From Euphorbia lathyris (lineage: Eukaryota > Streptophyta > Magnoliopsida > Malpighiales > Euphorbiaceae): DNA of 64,000 nucleotides. Both the position numbers and the translations under genes were made by a program. The DNA lies in contig NC_088915.1 of assembly GCF_963576675.1 (NCBI RefSeq), positions 82,779,501-82,843,500 of the forward strand. Reading direction: 5' to 3'. Of this stretch, positions 21,420 to 32,275 are shown in pieces (the stretch's first letter is position 1; each line of letters opens with the position of its first letter). The notes under the pieces are model-generated. The model had not been told where the DNA came from. It was given only the letters and a program-made list of their open reading frames with translations, and did no database searches.

Positions 21420-22673
21420 ATGAGCGGAAAAATAAGTAATCACGACGATGGTTTTAAACGGATCGAGAATAAATTCGATCAGCTTATTAAAAACCAATCA
21501 TCTAGCATCCATAATTTGGAGGTTCAAATTGGACAACTCGCTAAATCAATTCCATCCCGCAAAGAGGGAAGTCTTCTAAGCCATACGGAAGAAAATCCGA
21601 AAGAGCATGTTAAGGCTATCACTCTTCGTTCAGGGAAAAATTACTTAGGTCCGGAAATGCCCGGAAATTCGACTTTACCTGGAACTGATTTACCAAAGTC
21701 CAAAGAAGATACATTAAATCAAAAAGATGCACCAATTGACTCTAGTACAAAAAATTTTGTACCCAAACCACATTTTCCACACAAAGTCCGCAATAAGGAC
21801 TATGACAAACAACTTTTAACATTTTTAGATAAACTCAAAAATTTGCATATTAATTTGATGTTTATGGATGCAATTACGCAAATTCCCAATTATGGTAAAT
21901 TCTTCAAAGATTTAATTTCAAAGAAAATCAGTTGGGAAGGAATTTCATCCATTTCACTAACTGAAGATTGCAGTTCAATTGTGTCAAGTAATTTGCCCAC
22001 AAAACTCAAAGATCCCGGATGTTTTACCATTCCGTGTAAATTGGGAGATATTGAATTTCCCAGTTGTCTCTGTGATTTAGGAGCAAGCATTAACTTGATG
22101 CCATTATCTATTTTTAATAAGTTAGGCTTAGAAGAAGATATCAAACGTACCAATATGGTTTTGCAATTAGCGGATCAAACCACTAAAAGACCATATGGTA
22201 TAATTGAGGATGTTTTAGTTAAAGTTGACAAATTTATTTTTCCTACCGATTTCGTTATTTTAGATTTTGCTTATGACGTTAATTGTCCGCTAATCTTTGG
22301 TAGACCGTTCATGAACACGGGACGAGCTCTAGTTGATGTGTCGAAAGGGAAAGTAGTTTTACGAACAGGACATGATAAGATTGAGTTTGATATGAACCAA
22401 GCGATGAAATATCCTATGGAAGATTTCGCTTGTATGAAACTTGATTTGATTGAAGAATGTGTCAATGACATTGTTCAAAAAGAAGAAATAATAGAACCTA
22501 TAATGAGTGAGGAACTAGAAGATAAGGACCCAGAACCTTTGATTCGAGAAGATGGACCGGTTCCGCCTTCGATTATAGTTCCACCTAAATTAGAACTTAA
22601 AGAATTACCAAGTCATTTGAGGTACGCTTTCTTAGGCGAAGGCGATTCTCTACCTATAATTATCTCTAACTAG
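21420..22673 (+). pseudogene. Aspartic protease segment of gag-pol
   Basis: Continues in the same frame as gag. The N-terminal part is a linker with KAITLRSGKNY, typical between gag and protease in this lineage. The protease active site reads CDLGASINLMPLSIFNKLGL (Asp codon at 22074). The DLGA form, in place of DTGA/DSGA, is usual in Athila/Tat relatives. LIFGRPFMNTGRALVDV further on is the flap and dimer strand region. A TAG at 22671-22673 ends the open stretch, and the polyprotein frame continues after it. The enzyme would cut the polyprotein into capsid and enzymes. Confidence 0.87.
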
Positions 22674-22697
22674 TTAACACAGGTTCAAGAAGAGAAA

Positions 22698-24627
22698 TTG
22701 AAAGAAGTTGTTAGAAATAGGATAGGAAGTATGGGTTGGCAAATTTCAGACTTAAAAGGTATTAATCCGAGTATTGTAATGCATAGAATTCACTTAGAAG
22801 AAGATAAGCCGCCTAAAGCGGATATGCAAAGATGCCTAAATCCGAATATGAAAGAAGTAGTAAAAAATGAGATTACTAAACTTCTGGACAATGGAATCAT
22901 CTACCCTATTTCGGATATGGGTTAGTCCAATCCATTGTGTACCTAAAAAGGGAGACATAACAGTTGTAAGGAATGAAGAAGGCGAATTAATACCTACACG
23001 AACCACTACTGGTTGGAGAGTTTGTATAGATTATAGGAACCTTAATAAAGCAACTAGGAAAGATCATTTTCCTCTTCCTTTCATTGATCAAATGATCGAA
23101 AGGATAGCTGGTCATGCTTTCTACTATTTTCTAGATGGTTACTCCGGATTCTTTCAAATATATATCTACCCGGATGACCAGGACAAAACGACCTTCACGT
23201 GTCCTTACGGAACGTTTGCATATAGGAGAATGCCCTTTGGTCTATGTAACGCACCTGCAACATTTCAACGTTGTATGATTGCGATTTTTAATGATTTCAT
23301 TGAAGATATCATGGAAGTTTTTATGGATGATTTTTCAGTTTATGGAGATTCTTTTGATTCGTGCCGAAAAAACTTGGATAAAGTTTTATCTAGGTGTGAA
23401 GAAACAAATTTGGTATTAAACTAGGAAAAATGTCATTTCATGGTTGACGAAGGAATTGTTTTAGGTCACAAAATATCTGAAAAAGGATTAGAAGTGGATA
23501 GAGCAAAAACTTCAGTAATAGAAAAATTACCCTCTCCAACTACTGTTAAGGGAGTAAGATCATTTTTAGGACATGCCGGTTTTTACAGAAGATTTATCAA
23601 GAATTTTTCTGTAATTTTCAAACCACTTACTAATCTACTCATGAAAGATTCAACCTTTGATTTTAATGAAGATTGCGTTAAAGCTTTCGAAACGTTGAAA
23701 ACAGCTCTAGTCAGTGCACCTATTATTGTTAAACCCGATTGGGATTTACCCTTTGAAATTATGTGTGATGCAAGTGATTTAGCTGTCGGATGTGTTTTAG
23801 GTCAAAGGAAGGATAAGAAACTTCATGTCATTTATTATGCAAGTCACACACTGTCCGGTGCACAATTAAACTACACCACAACAGAGAAAGAAATGTTAGC
23901 TGTAGTTTTTGCATGTGATAAGTTTAGGTCATACTTGTTAGGTTCGAAAGTTATTATTTATACTGATCATGCAGCATTAAGATATTTATTTGCTAAAAAG
24001 GATGCAAAACCACGTCTCATTAGATGGGTTTTATTGTTACAAGAATTTGATATAGAAATTAAAGACAAAAAGGGAGTAGAAAACCTTGTCGCCGATCATC
24101 TATCGAGACTTGAAGATGAAAATGGTCCTATAGGTGAAACTATCGGTATACGAGATGATTTCCCTGATGAACATCTCTACCAAATAAAAGATGTCATGTC
24201 ACCATGGTATGCGGATATTGCAAATTATCTTGCAGCCAACATTGTTCCGGAAGGATTAACTTTCCAACGAAAGAAGAAATTTTTCTTTGACATTAAACAG
24301 TATTTTTGGGAAGATACTTTTTTGTTCAAGACTTGTGGTGACAGGATAATTAGGAGATGCGTTGGTGAAAATGAATATGAATCCATAATGTCGGAATGCC
24401 ATTCTAGCTCTTATGGAGGACATAATGGAGTTAGCAAGACAGTAGCTAGGATATTTGAATGTGGTTTCTTTTGGCCTACGATGTTTAAAGACGTCCGTTC
24501 ATTTATTACTCGTTGTGATAAGTGCCAAAGAACAGGAAATCTAGGAAGGAAAGATGAGATGCCCCTCACAACCATATTAGAAGTTGAAGTCTTTGATATG
24601 TGGGGAATAGATTTCATGGGACCTTTT
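22698..24627 (+). pseudogene. Reverse transcriptase, RNase H and integrase N-terminus
   Basis: The frame starts as the gag-pol frame, then shifts near 22915. RT follows: VCIDYRNLNKATRKDHFPLP, PYGTFAYRRMPFGLCNAPAT and the catalytic box FMDDFSVYG with Asp codons at 23326-23331. A TAG at 23422-23424 replaces the Trp of the usual N-W-EKCHFMV. RNase H begins at MCDASD (about 23761), with [14 protein letters not shown] and TDHAALRYL. The integrase HHCC finger ([11 protein letters not shown]... CDKCQRTGN) and the first catalytic Asp (GIDFMGPF) follow. At 24628 a solo LTR interrupts the core. These enzymes copy the RNA, remove it and insert the DNA. They are inactive here. Confidence 0.93.
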
Positions 24628-26479
24628 TGTTGGGGTTTAGTGTCCTATAGACAATTGTTGCAGGATACAAACTTAATGTAAATGAATTGTTCTTTATATC
24701 ATTTGTTTTAATGAGATGTATGTTTTATAACTATATAAAGGCAATCCCTTTTAAGCACTAAATAAAGTCTAATAAAAGGAAATCCGTAAGTTTGTTTAAA
24801 GTGATTATAAAGTGTTCATACAAGCATGAAGTGAGACAAAACTTTATAATAAACTTAAAACCACCCCAAGTCAAGTGATATGTTTAGGATTGATATATCA
24901 CGGTTGAGACTTTTATGTAACAATGTCTTCTGTCCGACAGAAAGCTGATCTCACAAGCTTCATATATATAGATATCTGGACAGTTACATAGATCCGATGA
25001 AACGTCGTTCATTAGGATTGGGGATCCGATTTGAGATAATAGGATGTGTAGATTCATCCTTGTCACCTGTTCATCTCATTGGTATTAATAGGTATAACTA
25101 ATCCTCAGACTCAAAGGAATGTTAATTGGTCATCCTGAATCACTGAATATGAGACTTTGATCCTGCGGTCCCACGATCCTTAACAGAGATGACTCTGGGG
25201 TGTGAACTGCAAAGGTTGGGTGTCACAGGAGGTAATGTCAGGGTAGTTATACATTGGATTGAGCATTTATCACTCCCAATTAATGGGAGATACATCCAAG
25301 GATCGCTTGTGGAAGACTCGACTCTAAATCCTTGTAAGGTGATAACTTAAGAGTAAGAAATACAGATTTCACTTAACCTATCTATTTGAGTTGACTCGAC
25401 CTATACAAGTAAAACGAACGTCTCGCTATATGTGACTTGACATCACCCATAGTCATAAGATTCAGTTCAAGGATGTAGTTGATAAAGGATCGAATTATAC
25501 CGTAACTAATACGGAAAGGTTAACGACAGAATCAACCTGTCTTCTTAACGGACTCTGGGGGAATGATTACAGACTTGCCAATAACATACTCAGTACATCA
25601 TTCCGTTATGCAAGGATTAAATATAATTCTTGAAGAAATTAATTTAATAGTTGCATACGGCCAGAAGTAGTAGGAACCTAATGGATCACACATAAGACTT
25701 GGAACCAAAAGAGAGATGGATGTCATTAATAGATGGAAGCCCAATTGAGCCCAGTAAGGCCCATTTAAATAGAGGGGGGCGAAATTTATATATAATAAAT
25801 AAGGAATTATTTTAATTCCATTAATCCTAATTTGATTAGGTTTGTGAATTAAATTAATTTAGAGATAATTAAGTTATGAGTTTTAATTAGATTAATATGC
25901 TCCTATTATTATCCAATTAGGTTATTTATTATTATCCTAGATATATTAGATATATAATGAGATAATAATTGGGAATTCTATTCCGAATTGAATTCCTATT
26001 AAGTAACCTATTCCTATCTAACTAGGGTTTAGATACAAACGATTATATATACCCCTCTATACATGAATTTCGACTAAGCTCTAACCCTCCCCTCTATGTG
26101 ATTTTCAAAACCTACATCTAGAGAGAGAAAAAGAATTCGACTCCCCTAGTTCGTGGACGAGAATTAATACGGCTTTCATCATTTGATTAATTTCATTCAT
26201 CTTCTTTTCCCTTTGATCTTGTGTTGGTTAATTAGAGGCAATCTATTTTGGTTGCATCTCATACGGTTGATTCTAACTTAACCTCGCCGTGTTATACTTC
26301 GTGCTTGGGAACTGGGAGAAGAATTGTGGGCGCTTCTTTAACAACGATAGATTATTCTTCAAAAGGTATTTCTTCTTATCCCTCTTTATATGAAATAACG
26401 ATTAACGGATCCTATGGTTAAAAGGAAGTAGGCTAAAATTTTATATTTCCGCTGCTATACCTTAGCCTAATTTCCAACA
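24628..26479 (+). mobile_element. Solo LTR inside integrase (TSD CTTTT)
   Basis: 1852-bp TGTTGGGG...TTTCCAACA sequence with a perfect 5-bp TSD CTTTT (24623-24627 and 26480-26484). There are no internal genes, only one terminus of each kind, and a TATATATA at 26044-26051. This is what remains after recombination between two LTRs of one element. It is probably copia-type by its terminal sequence, but not proven. The insertion plus TSD is 1857 bp, a multiple of three, so the flanking integrase frame is formally in register. The small ORF at 24884-25066 is not a gene. Confidence 0.88.
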
Positions 26480-27343
26480 CTTTTCCCCCTTCTTTTGGTA
26501 AAATTTACATATTAGTTGTCGTTGATTATGTTTCAAAGTGGGTTGAAGCAATTGCAACCCCGACGAACGATTCTAAAGTAGTCATTAGTTTTCTTGACGA
26601 TATATTTTGTAGATTTGGTTGTCCTAGAGTCATCGTTAGTGATGGCGGTACCCATTTTATAAACCGAAGTTTTGAAACGCTTATGAAAAAATATGGAGTA
26701 TGCCACCGCGTGTCGACGCCATACCATACTCAGTCAAATGGTCAGGTGGAGATATCAAATAGAGAACTCAAATGGATTCTAGAGAAAACATTTTCATCTT
26801 CAAGAAAAGATTGGTCTTCTAAACTCAATAATGCGTTATGGGCTTACCGTACTGTATTTAAAACACCAATAGGAATGACTCCATACCGTTTAGTGTATGG
26901 GAAGGCATGTCATCTGCCAGTCGAATTAGAACATAAAGCCTATTGGGCTATTAGGGGACTTAACTTTGATTTACGACAAGCAGGTAAGAAACGTTTGCTC
27001 GATTTAAATGAGTTAGATGAGTTACGCCATCTATCTTATGAAAATGCAAAGATTTATAAAGAAAAAGTTAAAAAATGGCACGATGCCAAAATTAAAAGTC
27101 AAACACTTTAATGTTGGGGATAAAGTGCTGTTATTTAATTCAAGACTTCGTTTATTTCCAGGAAAACTTAAGTCCAGATGGATAGGACCGTATTTAGTCG
27201 TCAAAACATTCGATTATGGTTCTTTAGAACTGGAAGGTCCTAACGGAGTTCGTTTCAAAGTTAATGGTAACCGATGTAAAATCTATTACGAAAATATTTC
27301 ACAAATAGGAATTGAGTTCGTAACAAGATTATCTGACGTATAA
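26480..27343 (+). pseudogene. Integrase core and C-terminus (right of solo LTR)
   Basis: The integrase resumes with [21 protein letters not shown] sequence. Second catalytic Asp is at 26641 (IVSDGGTHF) and Glu at 26749 ([11 protein letters not shown]), spaced as in DD35E enzymes. The core continues in one frame to a stop at 27109-27111, caused by an extra A near 27095. The C-terminal module with KSRWIGPYLVVKTFDYG is in the next frame to 27343. In copy 1 this join is intact. The integrase joins element cDNA to host DNA. Here it is split by a solo LTR and a frameshift. Confidence 0.92.
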
Positions 27344-27569
27344 ATCATTTAGTTTTTTTTAGTTTTTTTTTTATTACACAGTTTATTTTGGTTTATTTCT
27401 TTTTATATTTTTTGTTCATTTTTATTAAATTTTATTTTATTTATTTTTTTTCCAAATGCCATTTTTATGATTAGATGACTTAATGTTATGATTTAAATGC
27501 ATAAAATATGTTTACTTCATGATTTTAGATTTGATTTTAGGAAATTAGACCGAAATTAAAGTTTCAGGC

Positions 27570-27940
27570 AATTCTCTGCCGAGAATTTGGAATTCTCAAC
27601 CGAGAATTTGGAATTCTCAGCCGAGAATCCTCTTTTTCAGAATTGTCCAAATAGGTTAGGTTTTTTCTGAACTTACTGAGAATATTTAATTCTCGGCCGA
27701 GAATCGGAAAAAGGGTTACGACGCCTGATTTCCGCAAGGAAATCAGCGTGTCGCGACCGAGAATTTGGAATTCTCGGCCGCGACACGCGTTATTCCTGCA
27801 CTATCAGGCCTGATTCATCTTCAACCTGCAGACAAACCCTTTCATAAACGAAAACTTAAGTTTCTTCAATTCCGAAGGGTGTAATTTTATGCCTTTTCGC
27901 ATCAAAACAACACCTTATTTCATCCTAAAATCTTATAAAT
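27570..27940 (+). promoter_or_regulatory. Palindromic GC-rich module plus TATA-like box upstream of ORF A (copy 2)
   Basis: Several ATTCTC(G/T)GCCGAGAAT palindromes (27570-27710) and a striking hairpin at 27746-27788: 20-bp arms beginning GCGTGTCGCGACCGAGAATT with one mismatch and a TGG loop. TATAAAT at 27934-27940 lies about 125 bp before the ORF A ATG at 28064. The same order occurs in copy 1. An internal promoter is inferred. Confidence 0.55.
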
Positions 27941-28063
27941 TCATCCATAAGGATCTTGGTTCTGTTACAGATCTTTTCATCTTTGTCAGATCAAATTTCT
28001 GATTTTCTTCAAACACCATTTTTTCAATAAGTAACAGAAACCTTGTTTCTTTAGTTCTACACC

Positions 28064-29011
28064 ATGCCTACTAAACACAAAAACTCAAAGCAAAATGCTG
28101 CTTCAAGCAACAATCGCCCAGACTTATCCAAACGATATGGGGCGCCTTTTCCTATCTTCAATCACGACGAAGGTAGGCGTTACTGGAGGCTCCGTTACAA
28201 ATTCTTCACTGGAATGTTGTATATGGATGACTTTCTTAACGCTCAACTTGGAATTAGCGATGACATGAGCTGCTATTTGGAACGCTTAGGGTGGACAAAA
28301 TTCGCCAAAATGCGATTTCCTATAATAGGCGACTGGATACTCGAATTCTTTTGTACCGTTTGTTTCGTCAATAAACGACGGGTACATCTCAGTTTTCATC
28401 GAGATGGTGAAATCTTCACTTTCGGCTATCCCGAGTTGCATGCTTGGTTTGGTTTTCCCCCGAGGGATACAATCAAACGTCATCCTGGAAAAGACATGAC
28501 ATCCACTGATATTTGGAGAATGCTCACTAGATTCTGGCGATTCAATTCTAAACTCGCCTATAATCATTACTTTCACTCAAACTACATGATGTATTTACAC
28601 AAATTCTTGTGTCACAGTTTGTTCGGTCGCACATTTAGTAGTGTGGTCCGTGACACAGATCTATATGTTCTTGGAGATATATTCCAGGGTAATACAGTGG
28701 ATTCTTCAAAAATTCTGATGGAGGGTCTTGTCGCCGCTTCTCGATCCAAGGATAAAAAGATTGGGTTCGGCAATATAATCTGTGGAATAATTCTTGGTAC
28801 CAAGGGTACCATTGATGTTCCTTGGAGTGATGATGAATTCTTCCCGACGATAGACTATGAGTTTTTAGAGTTCGAAGGACTCGTAAAACGTGTCTTTCGT
28901 GCAGGCCCACATTTTCTTTCTGCACCGGAACGTCAAGCTTTCGTGCAGTTAAAAATTGACCATTATAGGGCCACAGAAATCCCGCTTGATAGGGATGAAT
29001 ATATAGAATAG
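28064..29011 (+). CDS. ORF A, Athila-type accessory protein (intact)
   Basis: 315 residues, ATG 28064 to TAG 29011. The start is supported by the homologous ATG in copy 1. It has a basic N-terminus (MPTKHKNSKQN), then the core: FFTGMLYMDDFLNAQLG, LERLGWTKFAKMRFP (about residues 74-88), DWILEFFCTV, LSFHRDGEIFTFGYPELHAW then FGFPPRD, MYLHKFLCHSLFGRTFSS and LVAASRSKDKKIGFGNIICG. It resembles the plant retrotransposon 'Athila ORF1 / putative transposon protein' family. No signal peptide or membrane helix is evident. It lies between pol and ORF B, in the place of env in retroviruses, and has its own TATA-like upstream region. ORF B repeats the same core motifs, so the two are likely ancient duplicates. 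Function unknown. Confidence 0.85.
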   Translation: MPTKHKNSKQNAASSNNRPDLSKRYGAPFPIFNHDEGRRYWRLRYKFFTGMLYMDDFLNAQLGISDDMSCYLERLGWTKFAKMRFPIIGDWILEFFCTVCFVNKRRVHLSFHRDGEIFTFGYPELHAWFGFPPRDTIKRHPGKDMTSTDIWRMLTRFWRFNSKLAYNHYFHSNYMMYLHKFLCHSLFGRTFSSVVRDTDLYVLGDIFQGNTVDSSKILMEGLVAASRSKDKKIGFGNIICGIILGTKGTIDVPWSDDEFFPTIDYEFLEFEGLVKRVFRAGPHFLSAPERQAFVQLKIDHYRATEIPLDRDEYIE

Positions 29012-29577
29012 TTTAGGTTTTTTAATTTTATTTTGTATATATTTCTCTTATTTTTGTTGTAATTAAATTGTTTATTTTTAATTTTGTAAATATGTGTTCG
29101 ATTAATAAATTAACTTTTCTATTTCATCTTTGTTCATTTATTTTCTAATAGTTGCAAATATTGGTTAAATGACAATAATTAAATGTTTAGATTAGTCTAA
29201 TATGATTTCTTATTCAACACATCTTCCAATTTTTCCAAACTTAATTCATTCGGTTCAATACATTAAATATTCCCAATTCTTTCAACTGATTAAATTCATG
29301 TATTTAATATATATTCATATGAACTTAATATGCACTTAATATGATTCTTTTAACTTGTATGCATAAATGAGCATTTAGGTTTCATTAATTCTTCATATAC
29401 CATTTATTTCCCTTTTAATTCAATTTATTAAGGTTAAACCTTTGGTTTTCCTTGCAATTAATGTCATTTATTTTAGTTTTTAATACAGGGACAGTTTTTA
29501 TTAAGTTCAGGACCCAATTCATTAACAAAATTGCACAAACCAAGTCAAAAGGCACCAAAATAGCCATTTTTGACCAA
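29012..29577. other. AT-rich spacer between ORF A and ORF B (copy 2)
   Basis: Non-coding and homologous to 1948-2584. No further signal seen. Confidence 0.7.
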
Positions 29578-29797
29578 TTCTCTACCGAGAATTAATAATT
29601 CTCGGTATGGGCAGCAAAAACGGACCGAATTCAGAGCAAAAATGTTCTCTGAAATGCGCGTGTCGTGACCGCGGCTATGCCATTCTCGATCGCGACACGC
29701 GATCTGTAGAGCCACCAGTTCCGGATTTTTGACATAATTTTTGGCCTATTCCTATTCATATTCTACCTCTACATCTACCTATTCCACCCTATATAAA
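29578..29797 (+). promoter_or_regulatory. Palindromic GC-rich module plus TATA box upstream of ORF B (copy 2)
   Basis: TCTCTACCGAGAATTAATAA with its TTCTCGGT partner (29579-29607) is followed by GCGCGTGTCGTGACCGCGG and CTCGATCGCGACACGCG (29658-29702). A consensus-like TATATAAA lies at 29790-29797, then a long C/T-rich leader to the ATG at 30026. This is the most promoter-like of the internal sites. Function inferred. Confidence 0.55.
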
Positions 29798-30025
29798 CCT
29801 ACCTCTTACACAAACCTCACATCACCTCTCTTTTTACCCAATCCCCTACTCCAAACTCTTCCCCATAAAACAACTTTTACTCTTCCCAATTTATTCATTA
29901 CCATTTCTATACTCTTTTTAATTCAAACACCTACCATTACAACTCCCAAACTCATCTTCAAGCTTTGCTTTTTCTCTCAATTCATTTTTTCTTTTTCTTC
30001 TTCTCAAACCCTAAACACCATTAAC

Positions 30026-31243
30026 ATGCCTAGAACTAAGCGTGTTGGTCACAAGCCCACTGTAACGGAAGCTAATCTCCTTCGGGTTCGATGCGGGGCT
30101 TATTTCGATATCGCTTCGGAGGAGGAAGCCGCTCGTTTCAAACATTTTTCACAAGCCGATCGCCAATTTGTGGACATGCACTTCCTAGACTTCCATTCAG
30201 TAAGAGCATTGAATTTCTCCACTAGAATTGATGCTTTTATTGAGGCTTTGGGTTGGCAAGAATTCGTTAATATGCGTTTTCCCCGTATTAATGAATATGT
30301 GGTGGAGTTTTTGGTCACTTTGACCATGAACAAGAAGAAAACTTCAATCTCTTTTAGGAATGAGGGTACCACTTACACCATTGATTATGAAGCAATGGGA
30401 AACATGTTTGGTTTCCATACTTCTGATTTTTATGATAAGCCTAAGGATTTTGATAATGATGCTATTTGGCAAACTCTTTCGGACCAAGAGTATTTTAATG
30501 CAAAAAACACCTCAAGCAAGTTGATTAAGGACAACTGTGTGTTCTTCTTTCATAAATTTTTGAGTTTCTCCTTGTTTGGTCGTGTTGAGAGTTTGAAGAT
30601 TCAAGTTCGGGATTTGTTTGTTTTGGATAGTTTGTTTAAAGGCTTGAGGGTTGATAGCATTGGTATTTTGTTTGATAATTTGTTCCGTGCCTCGAGGGCT
30701 ACTACAATTCAAATCCCTCTTTGTAATTTTATCACCGCTATTGTGTTGGGAGCACGGGGTGAATTGGCAGATTATGACATGTCCACCTACCATGGGTATA
30801 TTCCACTCTTGGACATCTCGGCTCTTGAGCAGGCTCATTTATTGCTTCCGCAAGGTCCCCCCATCTTTATTTCGTATGCTTCCCGTATTGCCTATATTCG
30901 TGGTACTATGGGTGGAGGCGCTTCAAGTTCTCAATTTGTAGGTACCAAAGGCGGAGGCGAGGCGGAAGGCGAGGAGGATGAACCACCGGCTCAACCACAA
31001 CCCCAAGCACCTCAAGATGATGATCCGGTTGATCTTAGGCGGATTTTGGACCAAATCAATTCCAACAATCGCCAAATGAACTTAAGAATTGATGATTTGG
31101 TGGAAAATAACATGGTGATGAATGACAACCTCAACCTTTTGAGGCGTGAGCATAGGTCTACTCGGTCTCGGATGCTTTCATTTTTCCGACGCCGAAATGT
31201 GGAGACTTCACCTACACCTCCGGATTCCCCGCCTAATGCTTAG
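30026..31243 (+). CDS. ORF B, second Athila-type accessory protein (intact)
   Basis: 405 residues from ATG 30026. The frame is open further up to 29741, but that part is the C/T-rich leader, and copy 1 has its homologous ATG at 3041. The N-terminus is basic (MPRTKRVGHKP). The core shares the ORF A plan: ALGWQEFVNMRFPRINEYVV (about residues 74-93), LTMNKKKTSISFRNEG, TIDYEAMGNMFGF, FFHKFLSFSLFGRVES, and RASRATTIQIPLCNFI. After residue about 300 comes a Gly/Glu/Pro/Gln-rich linker, then DLRRILDQINSNNRQMNLRI, a probable coiled coil, and a basic SFFRRRN with a Pro-rich end. The added coiled coil distinguishes it from ORF A. A structural or RNA-binding role is possible, but unproven. Confidence 0.85.
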   Translation: MPRTKRVGHKPTVTEANLLRVRCGAYFDIASEEEAARFKHFSQADRQFVDMHFLDFHSVRALNFSTRIDAFIEALGWQEFVNMRFPRINEYVVEFLVTLTMNKKKTSISFRNEGTTYTIDYEAMGNMFGFHTSDFYDKPKDFDNDAIWQTLSDQEYFNAKNTSSKLIKDNCVFFFHKFLSFSLFGRVESLKIQVRDLFVLDSLFKGLRVDSIGILFDNLFRASRATTIQIPLCNFITAIVLGARGELADYDMSTYHGYIPLLDISALEQAHLLLPQGPPIFISYASRIAYIRGTMGGGASSSQFVGTKGGGEAEGEEDEPPAQPQPQAPQDDDPVDLRRILDQINSNNRQMNLRIDDLVENNMVMNDNLNLLRREHRSTRSRMLSFFRRRNVETSPTPPDSPPNA

Positions 31244-31431
31244 GTTGTCTCTTTTATTTTTGTTATTTTGTTAAAGTTTGGTACAATATTTTCTTATGTT
31301 TGGTACAATTTTAATTTTAATGTTGGATGCTTTTCTTTTGCTTAATTCTATTTTTATTATCATATGCTTTATTTCGTGTTTCTTTTTCATGTTTTATCAA
31401 TTTTTGCACCAATGAGGACATGGTCCAATTT

Positions 31432-31446
31432 AAGTGTGGGAGGAGA
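31432..31446 (+). other. Internal polypurine-tract-like motif (copy 2)
   Basis: AAGTGTGGGAGGAGA, identical in copy 1 at 4458-4472. It resembles the tract before the 3' LTR but lies about 1.2 kb upstream of it. Confidence 0.4.
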
Positions 31447-32009
31447 TATACATATATCATTTACACATACACGAATAAATGCAATGAATAATTTTTATGC
31501 AAATGCAACACTAATATATTGCAACACATAACACATTTTTTTACACTACTTAACATTTTTCATATATTTATAAATTAATCATAAGTTAATATGATTATTT
31601 GTTTAGGTTATCATTATTGTTAGAAAAAATATTTCTATACGGGTAATATTTTTCAAATTTTTCACAAATCTCCGATACGATTTTAAGTAAAATTGTCTCG
31701 AGTGAATGTATTTTAGTTAAATAAATTCTTTATTTTCAATCTCTACTTTTATCATGCAATTCATGATACAATAAATCTTATTTTTAATTTTCAATTAGGT
31801 TTATAGACATTAAATTGAACTAACAATTTTTTTAGCTCGGTTTGATTTCGTCTTACATTAACACCAATTGAAGTTTTTAAGGAAACTTTAGCCATAATAC
31901 ATGTTGAATTTTAAGTCAATATAGGATGAACGTGCTATCTTTCTTTTTCCCAAGTTACAATTTCAATTTTATATTTCATATTAATTAATCAATTAGTTGA
32001 ATTCTTAAC

Positions 32010-32275
32010 TTTTGGCCACGATTGAGACCAACCTTATCACAATCGAGGTATGATAGGGAAGAAAATTAAGTACCGTTTACTTTTGGCCACGATTGCGACC
32101 ACCCTTATCACAATCGAGGTATGGAAGGAACGTTAAAAGCAACAAAAAAATAAGCGTGTTTAAGTTTAAAGTAACGATTGCGTCCACCCATGGCATGGTC
32201 GGTACCTCTTAAGCGAAAACAATAAAAATACGTATAAGGTTACGATCAAGACCACCCTTATCTCGGGCGTAACCA
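32010..32275 (+). repeat. Tandem repeats in the 3' untranslated region (copy 2)
   Basis: Same four-unit arrangement as 5050-5320: two strong units with TTTTGGCCACGATTG(A/C)GACC and two weaker ones. Conserved in both element copies. Confidence 0.75.

Noticed and set aside
29741..30025. N-terminal extension of ORF B (TSTSTYSTLYKPT...)
   Set aside because: The stretch is the C/T-rich leader after the TATA box. Copy 1 is not open there, and both copies share the later ATG.
28064..31243. Calling ORFs A and B true envelope genes
   Set aside because: No signal peptide, membrane anchor or fusion-type segment is visible. Position alone does not justify it.
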